From Serratia symbiotica (Periphyllus acericola) (GTDB taxonomy: Bacteria > Pseudomonadota > Gammaproteobacteria > Enterobacterales > Enterobacteriaceae), in assembly GCF_964019515.1 (NCBI RefSeq), contig NZ_OZ026452.1:1054001-1118000 (forward strand): DNA of 64,000 nt. The letters run 5' to 3'. Position 1 is the first letter of the stretch. Each line of letters starts with the position of its first letter. Both the position numbers and the translations under genes were made by a program. Below, in pieces: positions 8,563 through 19,113 of the stretch. The notes below the pieces were generated by a model that searched no databases, was not told the origin of the DNA, and worked only from the letters and a program-made list of their open reading frames with translations.

Positions 8563-9996
8563 TTACAGCAAAAACAACGTCGCGAGGCCAAGGAAGATGA
8601 AGAAACCACCGGTATCAGTCAGTGCGGTGATCATTACGCTGGAACCGACCGCCGGATCGCGCCCCAGTTTGATCATGGTCATCGGGATCATCACCCCCAT
8701 TAGCGCTGCCACCAGCAGGTTGAGGATCATCGCCAGTGTCATCACCCCGCCCATCGCTAGATCGCCATACAGCAGCCAAGTGACCACGCCCATGATCCCG
8801 CCCCATACAACACCGTTGATGAGCGCGACCCCCAGTTCCCTGAGCAGCAGGCGTGAAATGTTGCCGGCTTCGATTTGGTGCAGCGCCAGCGCACGGACGA
8901 TCATGGTGATGGTTTGATTGCCGGTATTGCCACCGATGCCAGCGACGATAGGCATTAATGCCGCCAATGCCACCAGTTGAGATATGGTGTGTTCGAATAA
9001 GCCGATAACTCTTGAGGCAATAAACGCCGTGCATAGGTTGATCGCCAACCAGGTCCAGCGAGTTTTCACCGCCTTGCTGACTGTAGCGAACACATCTTCT
9101 TCCGGGCTTAAGCCCCCTAAACGGCGCAGATTGCTGTCACTTTCTTCGTTGACCGCATCGACGATTTCTTCAATGGTCAGGCGACCCATCAACTTGCCTT
9201 TGGCGTCGATCACCGGGGCACTGATCAGATCATAACGTTCGAAAGCGCTGGCTGCTTCATCGGCTTTATCTTCTGGTTGAAAGCGGGTGGGATCGTGGTC
9301 CATGACTTCACGCACTGGCGTCTCTGGATCGTTGATTAGCACCGCAGTGAGTAGTAATTCACCCAGCAGGGTGTTTTTACGATCGGTGACGAACAGTTTG
9401 TCGGTGGCGTCTGGAATGGTTTTGCGCATGCGTAGGAGGCGGTGCACCGCGCCGAGTGTGACATCTGGGCGCACTGTCACCAGTTCAAAATCCATCATCC
9501 AGCCAACGGTGTCTTTCCCGTAATGGCTCATCTCTCGCACCTGAGCGCGCTGCTCCGGTTCCAGAGAGGTCAGCAACCGCCCCATCAGGTTACGCGGCAG
9601 GTATTGTGCCAGGTAGGCTTGTTCGTCGACGTCCAGCTCCTTGATCGCCTTAAGCAGGTCCTTATCGCTCATCTCTTCGAGCAAACTATCCCACACCGGT
9701 TCGGCCACTTCCACCAATGTTTGGCCGCGTTTACTGTTGCCCACCAGCCGCCATAGCGCCAAGCGTTCATCCTGCGGCAATGCTTCCAACAGGTCTGCCA
9801 GGTCGGCGGCGTGCATGTCGTCCAGCAGGCTGGAGATCTCCGCTGTTTGGTTTAGCAGTTCGTGCTGACTGAGGGCAGTTTCATCCCCCGGATGGCCGAG
9901 TATGCCGTCGACCAGATCCTTATTATTTAGTAGCAGCGAAATAATGTGTTGGCGGTATTCAGCGACTTTTTTGACATTATGTGTAGCGGCAGACAT
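8563..9996 (-). CDS. mgtE: Mg2+ transporter MgtE
   Basis: The protein is 477 residues, the usual MgtE length. In order it has an N-terminal superhelical domain (about 30-140, rich in Leu/Asp-Leu repeats such as LADLLEALPQDERLALW), two CBS domains (about 145-265; REVMDHDPTRFQPEDKADEA and ISAPVIDAKGKLMGRL), a connecting helix, and a five-helix membrane domain from about 310 with the ion-pore signature AGIGGNTGNQ and GRDPAVGSS. It imports Mg2+ (and Co2+) and is gated by intracellular Mg2+. It lies after ppk-ppx on the same strand, a neighbourhood I recall from Serratia, but 425 bp away, so it is probably transcribed separately. It appears intact. Confidence 0.93.
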   Translation of the reverse strand: MSAATHNVKKVAEYRQHIISLLLNNKDLVDGILGHPGDETALSQHELLNQTAEISSLLDDMHAADLADLLEALPQDERLALWRLVGNSKRGQTLVEVAEPVWDSLLEEMSDKDLLKAIKELDVDEQAYLAQYLPRNLMGRLLTSLEPEQRAQVREMSHYGKDTVGWMMDFELVTVRPDVTLGAVHRLLRMRKTIPDATDKLFVTDRKNTLLGELLLTAVLINDPETPVREVMDHDPTRFQPEDKADEAASAFERYDLISAPVIDAKGKLMGRLTIEEIVDAVNEESDSNLRRLGGLSPEEDVFATVSKAVKTRWTWLAINLCTAFIASRVIGLFEHTISQLVALAALMPIVAGIGGNTGNQTITMIVRALALHQIEAGNISRLLLRELGVALINGVVWGGIMGVVTWLLYGDLAMGGVMTLAMILNLLVAALMGVMIPMTMIKLGRDPAVGSSVMITALTDTGGFFIFLGLATLFLL

Positions 9997-10421
9997 GGTA
10001 TTCCTTAACAGGTACTGGCTGGGACTCTTTCAACGATAGAAGGCATTGTACAGATGTCATTGGATGAAATGGATGAGTTTCATGGCAATCTGTCCTAATT
10101 TTCTCGGAATTTTCGTTGTTTTTCCAGGAGTTATTTTACGCATATATCGCCAGCAGTACCGATTTTCTATGCGACTTGATAATGAATATTATAACCAGAA
10201 TTTCAGGCGGTGATGACAAAATTATTCATTTATTTCTGGTTGCTGTCGCTAGACTGTGTCCGGCAATGGCCCCAGTTCCTCGGATCACGCCCCTAATGCC
10301 GATACTCCGCGTTGTCGGCTGGTTGTTCCCTGCACCTCCATGACCGACGGGGCTACGATCGCTTCTTGGCCATTAACGCCGAAAAGCCTAGGCTGAACAT
10401 TGCGCATCCTACCGTGCATTC
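9997..10421. other. intergenic, no gene seen
   Basis: These 425 bp between mgtE and ppx hold no reading frame that resembles a known protein. The region just upstream of mgtE (10000-10100) is AT-rich and may contain its promoter. The segment at 10250-10410 is GC-richer and looks like decayed coding DNA that I cannot identify. Confidence 0.3.
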
Positions 10422-11939
10422 TTACTCAATCATCAGCTTCCAGCCCACGATGTCGCTCCAATAAGCCTGCTCACGTTCGAGATCCAACTGCACCAGGTTA
10501 TTTTGCGCCAAATACCCGCATGGGAAACATAGCGTCCAATGGTTGTTGTGGGTGCTAAGATGCAAGGTCTCCGGTGTGGAGGTTGACTGGCGCTGGTTGT
10601 TGAGCAAGATGCTCAGGCGCAGTAGTTTAATCAGCGGCAGGTAATGCTTTTTCTTGAACAGGTTCAGGCGAGGAAACTCTTCTAGCTTGATAGCTTTGCG
10701 GTGCAAGCGCACCAGTACTGCCAGCAGCAGTTGTTGTTCCTGGTTGAAGCCCGGCAGGTTGGAGTGCTGAAGGATGTAGGCCGAATGGCGTTGCATCCCG
10801 TTTTGGTTGATGCTGAGCCCCACTTCGTGCAGCATGGCGGCCCATTTTAGTAACGCTTCCAATTGCGGCTGTACCAGTTTGGTGTTTTGCACCATCCACT
10901 GTGAATATAATAGTTCGCTCGTTTCCAACACCCGCTTGGCTTGCTCACTGTCAATGTTGTAGTGATCGGCCAGGCTTTTGGCTGTGCGACTGCGGATGTC
11001 CTGATGGCGGAAACGGCCTTCCATTTCATACAACACACCTTCACGCAATGCACCACCGGAAAGGCGCAACTCTCCGATCGCCAGCGCGTCAAATACGCCG
11101 CACAGGATGGCAAGACCCGCTACGAATAACGGCTGGCGCTCTTCTGACAGCCCTGGCAAGCTCAGCGAACTGAAATTTTTATATGGTAGCACCTGCTCGG
11201 CGAGCATCTCCAGCCGATCCAGGGTGATCAAGCCATCTTTCTTGCCCATCGCCACCAGCACTTCGTGAGTGGCCTTGATGGTGCTAGAAGTGCCCAGCGC
11301 ATGCTGCCAGCCCTGAATGCGGTACTGCCAGGCTAGGGACTCGAGCTTCTGTGCTGCCGCCAGACGTGCGCGGCGGAAGCTTTTTTTGCTGATCTCCCTG
11401 CCGGGGAAAAACATCTGGGCGAAGCTGACGCAGCCCATGTGGCGGCTTTCCGCTAACAGCGGTTCAAAGTCTTCACCGATTACCAGCTCGGTGGAACCGC
11501 CACCGATGTCGACCACCAGCTTACGGCCTTTTTCTGGCTGGGTATGCGCCACTCCCATAAAGATCAGACGCGCTTCTTCTTGACCGGCGATAATTTCGAT
11601 TGCATAGGGTATGACTTTGGCAGCGCGCTTGAGGAACACTTCCGCATTTACCGCTCGGCGCAGGGCATGGGTACCGACGATGGTGATATTATCCGCCGGG
11701 AAACCCCGTAGCCGTTCAGCGAACAGTGCCAGGCAAGCCAGGCCGCGTGTTATCGCCTCTTCGTTGAGCACATTGTCGCTGTCCAATCCTTCGGCGAGGA
11801 ACACCCGCTGTTTTAAGCGGCTCAACACTTGTAAGGCACCGTTGACGACGCGGGCTATCACCATGTGAAAATTGTTCGAGCCGAGGTCGATGGCAGAGAA
11901 TTCCTGTGGTTTAGTGGTTGCAGTGCTTTTTAGCGGCAT
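10422..11939 (-). CDS. ppx: exopolyphosphatase
   Basis: Ppx removes terminal phosphate from inorganic polyphosphate and belongs to the Ppx/GppA actin-like phosphatase family. The product is 505 residues (E. coli 513). The N-terminal ATPase-like phosphate loop is [16 protein letters not shown] (about 17-32), the second is [15 protein letters not shown] (about 142-156), followed by SRHMGCVSF. The C-terminal helical HD-like half is present, with [19 protein letters not shown]. It starts 10 bp after the ppk stop, so ppk-ppx forms the usual operon for making and degrading polyP. No damage is seen. Confidence 0.96.
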   Translation of the reverse strand: MPLKSTATTKPQEFSAIDLGSNNFHMVIARVVNGALQVLSRLKQRVFLAEGLDSDNVLNEEAITRGLACLALFAERLRGFPADNITIVGTHALRRAVNAEVFLKRAAKVIPYAIEIIAGQEEARLIFMGVAHTQPEKGRKLVVDIGGGSTELVIGEDFEPLLAESRHMGCVSFAQMFFPGREISKKSFRRARLAAAQKLESLAWQYRIQGWQHALGTSSTIKATHEVLVAMGKKDGLITLDRLEMLAEQVLPYKNFSSLSLPGLSEERQPLFVAGLAILCGVFDALAIGELRLSGGALREGVLYEMEGRFRHQDIRSRTAKSLADHYNIDSEQAKRVLETSELLYSQWMVQNTKLVQPQLEALLKWAAMLHEVGLSINQNGMQRHSAYILQHSNLPGFNQEQQLLLAVLVRLHRKAIKLEEFPRLNLFKKKHYLPLIKLLRLSILLNNQRQSTSTPETLHLSTHNNHWTLCFPCGYLAQNNLVQLDLEREQAYWSDIVGWKLMIE

Positions 11940-11949
11940 AGTGGCTGGC

Positions 11950-14013
11950 CTATTGTCCGGGTTGTTCCAGAGCTTTCAAATATTCATAAATAGTGACCTG
12001 AGCGCGTATCTTCCGGCGATTACCGCGTTTCATGTACTGGTTGCTCAGTTTTTTATCTAGATAGCGGGCTTTGACTGTATCGCTGAACAGAATCTCTAGA
12101 ATATCCAGAACGCGCTGTTTCAACATTGGGTCAAGTAGCGATACTGCCACTTCGATTCGGTAATCTATGTTACGGGTCATCCAGTCGGCGGAGGACAGAT
12201 AAACCTGTTTGTCACCTTTGTTGGTGAAAACGTAGACCCGATCGTGTTCCAGATAGCGGTCAACGATGCTGATTACCTGGATATTGTCACTGATACCCGG
12301 CAAGTGGGGAATCAAAGAACACATGCCACGCACCAACAGGCGGATTTTCACCCCAGCAGCGGAGGCATTATATAACCTATCTACCAACTCCTTATCTACT
12401 AAGTTATTGATTTTTAGCATAATCCCAGATTGCTGTCCAGCCTGGGCATTGGCGATTTCGTTGTCGATCAGTTGATACAGTTTCAGCCGTGAGTTCTGTG
12501 GCGACACCATCAGGTGGTTGAAGGTGACTGGCCGGTACGGGTTCTCAATAAAGTTGAACACCCGGCGCACTTCTTTGGTGATGCGCGAGTCCGCAGTCAG
12601 CAACGAATAGTCGGTATAGCTACGTGCCGTCTTTTCATTAAAATTACCGGTGCCGATATGGGCATAACGCACGATTGCTTCGCTTTCACGGCGCGAAATC
12701 AAGAATAGTTTGGCATGAATTTTCAGCCCTGGTGCCGAGAAAATAACGTGTACGCCAGCTTCGGTCAGGCGCTTGGCCCAGTGGATATTGGCCGCTTCAT
12801 CAAAGCGTGCTTGCAGCTCGACCACTACCGTGACCTTTTTGCCATTGTGCGCGGCATGGATCATCGATTCGATGATGCGTGAGTCCTTCGCCACGCGGTA
12901 AATATTGATCTTTATCGCGAGTACGCTGGGATCGAACGATGCCTGAAGTAGCAGCTCCAGCACATGCTCGAAGGTGTGGTAGGGGTAATACAGCAGCACG
13001 TCTTTTTCGCGGATGGCATCAAAGCCGTTGCGGAAGCGGTCGAACCAGCTAAGGCGTAGCCGTGGCAGTGGCTTGTTGACCAGGTTGGCTTTGCCGACAT
13101 TCGGAAAGCCGATGAAGTCTTTGAAATTATAGTAGCGGCCACCTGCGATAACTGAATCGTAGTTGGTGATGCCGAGCTTGCCGCACAGCAACTCCACCAT
13201 CGGGTTCGGCATATCACTTTGGTAGACGAAGCGTACTGGCTCGGCGGTGAGGCGTTGCTTCAAACTGGAAGACATCAGTTCTAATAGGCTGGTTTCCATC
13301 TCGGTGACCAGGTCGTATTCAGCATCGCGGGTCATTTTCATCGAGTAGGCGTTAAGTGCATCGTAGTCGAAGAAACCCTTGAAGATATCATCCAGGCAGT
13401 AGCGTAAAATGTTGTCCAGCAGGATCATCGGCTTGCGGTTGCGTGGCGCTTCTGGCGGCAGATTGACCAAGCGTGGCACTTTGTCGGATGGGATTTCCAG
13501 CAGCGCGTAGTCGATGCGTGTCCACTGGATAATCTCTACCGCCAGATAGGTGTAATCGTCTTTTAGGAACTTTGCCAGATTGGTGTCGTAATTGATCAAG
13601 ATTGGCGTGATGTGCTGGCGCAATTGCTGTTTGAAATACTGCCTTAGCCAAATTTGCTGGTTTTCCGAAATTTGGCGTTCGTTGATCAGGAAGATTTGGT
13701 TGCGTGCCATCTCCAGCAATAGATCGTTATACAGGCTGTCGAACTCCTGATCGGTTTCTAACACTTTGGCCTGAATTTTTTTTAGTAGGTGGCGGGAGTC
13801 GTCAGCGGAGCCTTGCTCTTCATTGATCAAGATGCGCCGCTTGAGATCGGCAAAGCGGACTTTATAGAACTCGTCGAGGTTGTTGGAGTAAATGCCGAGA
13901 AAATGCATGCGCTCAATCAGTGGATTGCTTTTATCTGCGGCTTCCTGCAATACGCGTTCATTAAAGGATAACCAGCTTAGTTCTTTTTCGATGTAGAGCT
14001 TTTCCTGACCCAT
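11950..14013 (-). CDS. ppk: polyphosphate kinase
   Basis: Ppk polymerises the gamma-phosphate of ATP into polyphosphate at the membrane. I place the start at 14013 ([20 protein letters not shown], the family's N-terminus) rather than four codons upstream. The product is 687 residues (E. coli 688). Both catalytic-domain histidines are visible: the autophosphorylated His in [12 protein letters not shown] (near 435) and the second in [12 protein letters not shown] (near 590). The ATP-binding N-terminal domain and PLD-like repeats ([10 protein letters not shown]) are intact. The gene is first in the ppk-ppx operon. The purMN-type genes found upstream in relatives are missing; IS scraps begin 200 bp away. 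Confidence 0.96.
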   Translation of the reverse strand: MGQEKLYIEKELSWLSFNERVLQEAADKSNPLIERMHFLGIYSNNLDEFYKVRFADLKRRILINEEQGSADDSRHLLKKIQAKVLETDQEFDSLYNDLLLEMARNQIFLINERQISENQQIWLRQYFKQQLRQHITPILINYDTNLAKFLKDDYTYLAVEIIQWTRIDYALLEIPSDKVPRLVNLPPEAPRNRKPMILLDNILRYCLDDIFKGFFDYDALNAYSMKMTRDAEYDLVTEMETSLLELMSSSLKQRLTAEPVRFVYQSDMPNPMVELLCGKLGITNYDSVIAGGRYYNFKDFIGFPNVGKANLVNKPLPRLRLSWFDRFRNGFDAIREKDVLLYYPYHTFEHVLELLLQASFDPSVLAIKINIYRVAKDSRIIESMIHAAHNGKKVTVVVELQARFDEAANIHWAKRLTEAGVHVIFSAPGLKIHAKLFLISRRESEAIVRYAHIGTGNFNEKTARSYTDYSLLTADSRITKEVRRVFNFIENPYRPVTFNHLMVSPQNSRLKLYQLIDNEIANAQAGQQSGIMLKINNLVDKELVDRLYNASAAGVKIRLLVRGMCSLIPHLPGISDNIQVISIVDRYLEHDRVYVFTNKGDKQVYLSSADWMTRNIDYRIEVAVSLLDPMLKQRVLDILEILFSDTVKARYLDKKLSNQYMKRGNRRKIRAQVTIYEYLKALEQPGQ

Positions 14014-14212
14014 GACTGCTCCCATTCAATTTAGAAAAGATCCGGGATGCAACATCCGGATATTGCTCTATTTTTCATTATCGCGAGAGATGGGCAGGAA
14101 AGTCTAACTATCCTGTGCGTGATGATACGTCAGCCGTATCAAGGCATTATAATAGCAGGCGTTATGGCCGATTATTCGAATTTAAATAACAAAAGATCGC
14201 TTTAGCGGTTTT

Positions 14213-14548
14213 TCATTTCACCAACGGTTTATCGCTGAGGATCATGAACTTCTCCAGGTACTGCGGCTGGAAGATACACATGCGCAATACGGTGCGGTAT
14301 TCGCCACTGACAAAGAACTCATCGATCAGTTCGCCTTCTACAGGCGTTGTTGTAATGGTATTCCCAACCGGCTCAATATCCAGAATTTCTTGTTTATACA
14401 GCTGTATCCATTCGCGCAGAGGGTCAGGATTGAGTTCGAGTGCCAGAGCAACCTCCCGGGGATCGCGCTGGTCTTTAACCACCTGATCAATAGCGTCGAG
14501 TTTGAACTCCCGGGAAAATGTACGTTTAGTCCGACGAGTTTTGATCAT
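14213..14548 (-). pseudogene. IS3-type OrfA N-terminus fused to unidentified sequence
   Basis: The first ~50 residues (KTRRTKRTFSREFKLDAIDQ) match the helix-turn-helix start of IS3-family OrfA (IS911-like: RRTKRTFSPEFKLEA). The following ~60 residues (from about GNTITTTPVEGELIDEF) do not look like a transposase and I cannot identify them. This is probably a deletion junction between an IS3 element and another gene's 3' end. Confidence 0.5.
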
Positions 14549-14640
14549 TCATCACCTCATATTCACTGTTTAACATTAACAGGATTTAGAAGTTTCCTGA
14601 ATTACTGATCCACTACAAAACTGTACAGACGCAGAATGCA

Positions 14641-14971
14641 GATAGAGCAGAACTTCCGCGATGAAAAAAGCCGAGCGTTTTTGTTTTGTTCTTTGGGCCA
14701 GTCACAGTGGCACAGCAGGGTGAATGCCGGTGCTGAGTCTGCTGGCAACACTGGCTAAGGCCGTAATGTGGTTACTGGGATATCATGGTGAAAATAAAAG
14801 ATTACATCTGAGGTATCAGGCTAACAGCCAGAAGTCGTGACGTGTCATCTCGTATCTGACGTTAGCGGAGAATGTTGTAAGACATTCGCCGCTAATTTTA
14901 AAGCGAACAGCACTGGATGCTGTTGTTAACCACCTCGCCAAAACCTACCGAAATATGGTATTGGTTTACTA
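14641..14971 (+). mobile_element. IS4-type transposase C-terminal remnant
   Basis: Across two frames with several stops, the plus strand reads IEQNFRDEKS, then WLLGYHGENKRLHLRYQANS, RVISYLTLAENVVRHSP and LAKTYRNMVLVY. These fit the C-terminal third of an IS4-family transposase, where the E of the DDE motif sits in the QNFRDEK-type stretch. There is no start, upstream part or terminal repeat. It lies between ppk and ompA, which are not neighbours in other enterobacteria, so it may mark an old rearrangement. Confidence 0.55.
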
Positions 14972-15030
14972 GCGCTGATTTAGTGGAGATCCCTCAGCGC
15001 ATAGTGAGGTTTTTTCTATGCAGTGATAAC

Positions 15031-16098
15031 TTAGACCTGTGGCTGAGTTATAACCTCTTTGATGCCTTTAACTTCGATCTCTACGCGACGATCTGGTGCC
15101 AGGCAGTCAATCTGAGCTTTGGTAGCGCGGCCAGATTTGTAGCCACAGGTGTTACCAGTGGTGGAATCAGCTTTGCCCATGCCACGTGTAGAGATTTTGT
15201 CTGATGGGATGCCTTTAGAAATAAGGAAGTCAATAACGCTGAGCGCGCGTTTTTCAGATAGCGTCTGGTTGTACTGCTCAGAACCTACAGCATCTGTATA
15301 GCCTAGAACGATGACAGAACTGTCTTTAGGATCCATGGAGCTTAACTGAGTGTACAGTTGTTCCAGAGACTGTTGACCTTCTGCTTTCAGAGTAGATTTG
15401 TTGAAATTGAACAGCACGTCAGATTTCAAAGTGAAACGCTTGGTTTCAACAACAGGTGCCGGAGCTGACACAACTGGAGCTATAACATCATTCTGGCCGA
15501 AATGATAAGAAACACCCAGGCTTAGCATGGTGTTATCTGGACGTGCACCGACAGCACCAGCATCACCAATGTTGCTGACGAATTGGTAGTCCAGGCGGGT
15601 AGCCAAGTTTTTGGTCAGTGCGTATTCAACACCAATAGCAGCCAACGGAGAAACGCCAGTATCGTTGGAGCTCAGACGACGAACGTTGTCGTAGCTAGCT
15701 TTGGAGTCTGCACGCCAAACCATACCACCTAGACGCGTGTAAATGTCCAGATTGTCAACAATTGGGTAGCTCAATTTAGCTGCCAGTTGAACACCTTGCG
15801 CTTTGAAAGCGCCATTATTCACACTGCCTTTGTGAGGCATACAGCCAAGCCAGTCATAGCCCAGTTCCAAGCCCAGATATTGGTTTGCTTGGTAGCCCAG
15901 AAACGCGCCAGCACCCAGCTCATTTTTGTGGGTCGGACGATTACCGATGCCATCTTGGTAACCGTTGCTGTAAAAACCTGCGTCATGGTACTGGGGCCAG
16001 CCCAGTTTAGCACCAGTGTACCAAGTGTTATCTTTTGGAGTGGCTTGCGCTACGGTAGCGAAGCCAGCCAGTGCTAATGCGATAGCTGTCTTTTTCAT
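15031..16098 (-). CDS. ompA: outer membrane protein A
   Basis: OmpA anchors the outer membrane to peptidoglycan and forms an eight-stranded barrel. The start at 16098 gives a classic signal peptide ([19 protein letters not shown], cleavage before TPKDNTWY); a start seven codons upstream would spoil it. The product is 355 residues. The barrel runs to about residue 190, followed by an Ala-Pro hinge ([11 protein letters not shown], shorter than in many relatives) and the OmpA-like peptidoglycan-binding domain with [13 protein letters not shown] and the Cys pair around NTCGYK and [14 protein letters not shown]. The upstream 350 bp are AT-rich. sulA, its normal neighbour, follows upstream as a pseudogene. 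Confidence 0.97.
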   Translation of the reverse strand: MKKTAIALALAGFATVAQATPKDNTWYTGAKLGWPQYHDAGFYSNGYQDGIGNRPTHKNELGAGAFLGYQANQYLGLELGYDWLGCMPHKGSVNNGAFKAQGVQLAAKLSYPIVDNLDIYTRLGGMVWRADSKASYDNVRRLSSNDTGVSPLAAIGVEYALTKNLATRLDYQFVSNIGDAGAVGARPDNTMLSLGVSYHFGQNDVIAPVVSAPAPVVETKRFTLKSDVLFNFNKSTLKAEGQQSLEQLYTQLSSMDPKDSSVIVLGYTDAVGSEQYNQTLSEKRALSVIDFLISKGIPSDKISTRGMGKADSTTGNTCGYKSGRATKAQIDCLAPDRRVEIEVKGIKEVITQPQV

Positions 16099-16454
16099 TT
16101 GCGCCTCGTTGTCATCCAAATAGGCAAAGAGCCTTAATAGCTGTTTTAAGCCCTTGGTTAAATTCCTTTGTCAAGGTTTGAACTCCCTTGTTACTCGACA
16201 AGCTTTTCTGGCGTTACAGAGCAACCCTGACGATATAAAGTCTACAACGTGGCGCGAAAGTTACAAGTGTGATGTGCTAAAGCCCTAAAAAAAAGACGCA
16301 TAATTATAAATATTTGCTAACAGTAATCGGTAAAAATGGAATTATATATTGCGTATTTTTTTACGTGAAACCTCAGCCTAACTCGCTTTGTGCATGATCT
16401 TGCAGCGATTCCCTTAACAGGGGATACAATTGGTGATAATAATCACAAAGTTAC
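16099..16454. other. ompA: ompA upstream region
   Basis: This is 356 bp of AT-rich non-coding DNA between the ompA start and the sulA remnant. It should contain the long ompA leader and promoter, but I cannot place -35/-10 boxes with confidence. Confidence 0.4.
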
Positions 16455-16977
16455 TTAATGATACAAAAAAGAGTTAATTTTTAGGGTGGAACAGTGCCTG
16501 TGATCAGGATGAGGGGCAGGTGGCGGACGCATAATGAACCCATATGTGCTACCCAGTTCTGCCGTTTGCCTTAATTTTAGACGATCCTCCTCCGTTAGTT
16601 CGGGCAACCAGCCGAGAGCAACGCTGTAATTCCCCGTCAGTAGTGCTTTTTCCATTGCCTCAACCATCGCTAATGGGGTGATCTGGCTTAGTTGCATCAC
16701 CTTTTCGATCGGTAGGTCGGATTGCTACAGCCACAGTTTGTTTAATTTCTATTTTGTTTAATTTCTGTTGTGGCGTCAGCCAAAGTAGCCAGCGAGATTG
16801 TCTGCTGAGTTGTTTCAACAGGGGCAGCAACAGCTGTGCGAGGATAGGTTGTTATTCATTGTAGACAATTTCACTAATAAGACTATTTTCATTGCCTACA
16901 TCGGTCTTCTTGGCAGGACTATTAGCCGCAATCGCACGGCGGCTGAAATGAGGTTGGTAACGTGGTTGAGTATGCAT
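16455..16977 (-). pseudogene. sulA: SOS cell-division inhibitor SulA, degraded
   Basis: SulA blocks FtsZ during the SOS response. Reading from ATG 16977 the frame gives MHTQPRYQPHFSRRAIAANS to IVYNE, then a TAA; beyond it [20 protein letters not shown] and LWLTPQQKL are recognisable. A frame change follows, and the C-terminal part ([20 protein letters not shown] to LKINSFLYH) is in the ORF at 16455-16700, ending with the same LYH as E. coli SulA. I see no clear LexA box upstream. The gene is dead, so SOS-linked filamentation by SulA is lost. Identity is firm from both the sequence and the ompA-sulA synteny. Confidence 0.85.
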
Positions 16978-17233
16978 AATGTATCACATTCGAAATGTAA
17001 TTTTATACTCAATCAAAGACGAGATCAAGCCAAATTTTCGTAGTGCTTCGCATAATCGAGATTATTTTTTGTACGGGCGTTTTTTATGATTGGCATGACA
17101 GAAGATAGTGCGTATTTTTCTAAATTAGTTGTTCACGTTACTTAGTTGTTCACGTTACTTTTTATTTCAATGATGTGAAAGATGACACATCATATATAAT
17201 TTATAAGGGAATCATGGCATGGTATGAAAGGCA

Positions 17234-17332
17234 GGCTTTGTTGAATAAATCGGACTTGGAATAAAAGAGTCCCCTGAATGTGCATCTTTCAGGGGACTCT
17301 TTTATTCCAAGTCCGATTTATTCAACAACGCC
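17234..17332. repeat. 99-bp palindrome made of two IS903-like right ends
   Basis: The sequence is an almost perfect inverted repeat. About 45 bp of the IS right end (GGCTTTGTTGAATAAATC through gagtcccctgaa) is joined head to head with its complement, which ends ...CAACAACGCC. The central loop is around tgtgcatcttt. It contains no transposase. The flanks (tgaaaggca, acgcttacc) show no target duplication. It sits exactly between the ompA-sulA and pykA-lpxM blocks, which are far apart in E. coli, so I read it as a recombination scar rather than a mobile MITE. Confidence 0.85.
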
Positions 17333-17575
17333 ACGCTTACCCACCGGTCGAAACAATAGGCTCCAGGAGCTATTACCCTACGCCAAAAACAGCTTCAGTT
17401 AATATCCACCAGCTTATATATTATTTTAATCACACAACGTGGGTTCGCCGTTCGGTTATAATGCGCTAGCTTATTAGACACACATGCGGATAAACTTCAT
17501 TACATTTCACTGCTGGTTTCGTTGCCAAACATTAGCGGAACCACCTATTTACTTCACCAGTTAACGGAGTAACAC

Positions 17576-18997
17576 ATGTCTAGACGCCTCAGAAGAACCA
17601 AGATTGTTGCGACACTGGGGCAAGCTACCGACCGCGATAATAATCTAGAAAAGATCATTGCCGCTCGGCTAACGTAGTTCGGCTTAATTTTTCTCACGGC
17701 AGCCCAGAAGATCACCAAAATCGCGCGAACCAGGTACTTAAAATTGCTAGCAAACTGGGACGTCACGTCGCCATTTTGGGCGACTTACAAGGGCCAAAAA
17801 ATCCGCGTTTCCACCTTCAAGGAAGGCAAAATTTTCCTCAACGTGGGCGATAAATTCCTGCTTGATGCCAGCCTATCTCATGGCGAAGGGGATAAAGTAA
17901 AAGTCAGTATCGACTGTAAAGGTCTACCTAAGTATGTGGTGCCGGGCGATGTACTCCTGCTCGACGATGGCAGCGTGCAGTTGAAAGTACTGCAAGTTCA
18001 AGGCATGAAAGTATTTACTGAAGTTACTATGGGTGGCTCGTTGTGCAACAATAAAGGCATTAACAAGCTTGGCGGTGGCCTGTCAGCCAAAGCACTAACA
18101 GAAAAAGATCTAGCCGATATCGTCACTGCCGCCAAGATTGGCGTCGACTATTTGGCCGTTTCCTTCCCATATACCGGTGAAGACTTGGACTACGCCTGCT
18201 GTCTGGCGCGTGACGCCGGTTGTTACGCCAAAATCGTTTCCAAGGTTGAGCGCGCCGAAGCAGTTTGCAGCGATGAAGCCATGGACGATATCATTCTGGC
18301 ATTTGATGTAGTCATGGTGGCTCGTGGCGATCCAGAACTGGTCGGTATCCAGAAAAAACTGATCCGCCGTACCCATACGTTGAACCGTGCCGTCATTACC
18401 GCAAAACAAATGATGGAATCGATGATCACCAACCCGCTGCCAAACCGTGCCGAAGTGATGGATGTATCGAACGCATTGTTGGATGGTACCGATGCTGTCA
18501 TGCTGTCGGCGGAAACCGCTGCTAGCCAGTACACAGCGGAGACCGTGGCTGCAATGGCACGCGTTTGCCTGGGTGCGGAGAAGATCCCCAGTATCAACGT
18601 CTCCAAACACCGGCTGGATGTGCAGTTCTGCAGTTCAACAACATTTAAGAGACGATCGCCATGTCTTAAATGTACGTGGCTAACCACCTGAAAGGGGTTA
18701 CCGCACTGATCGCCATGACCAAATCCGGCTGCACCGCCGTGATGATGTCGCTTATCAGTTCCAGCCTTACGATCTTCGCCATGTCTCGCCATGAACACAC
18801 GCTGAACCTGACTGCACTGTACCGGGGCGTAACGCCGGTGTACTTCTATAGCCGCGATGGTCATGTCATCACCGCCACTGACGCTGTGAGCCACCTGCGT
18901 GATAAAGGCTTTCTGGTTTCTGTCGATCGTCACCCAAGGTGACGTGATGGAAACTATCGGCACCACCAATACCTGCCGCATCCTACGCGTCGAGTAA
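17576..18997 (+). pseudogene. pykA: pyruvate kinase II, degraded
   Basis: PykA makes pyruvate and ATP from phosphoenolpyruvate (480 residues in E. coli). The ATG at 17576 gives [20 protein letters not shown], the family N-terminus. A single-base loss near 17668 shifts the frame so that [17 protein letters not shown] is read one frame over. The long middle frame ([20 protein letters not shown] onward) is intact except for a deletion in the active-site loop, where MVARGDLGVEIGDPEL of E. coli is only MVARGDPEL. Further breaks follow after LDVQF, including a TAA just before MYVANHLKG, and again near RDKGFLVS. The gene is unquestionably inactive. Loss together with maeA leaves fewer routes to pyruvate, unless pykF or maeB exist elsewhere. 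Confidence 0.94.
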
Positions 18998-19113
18998 TGA
19001 CTACTGCAAAGCCATGGCAGGGAGCGCTGGCTGGCATTTTTCATTGTTCCTTCACCATAACTGCTGTACCATTGGGTGAGTTCAGTCTTTGATCATCAAA
19101 CTGTGAGCGTGGT

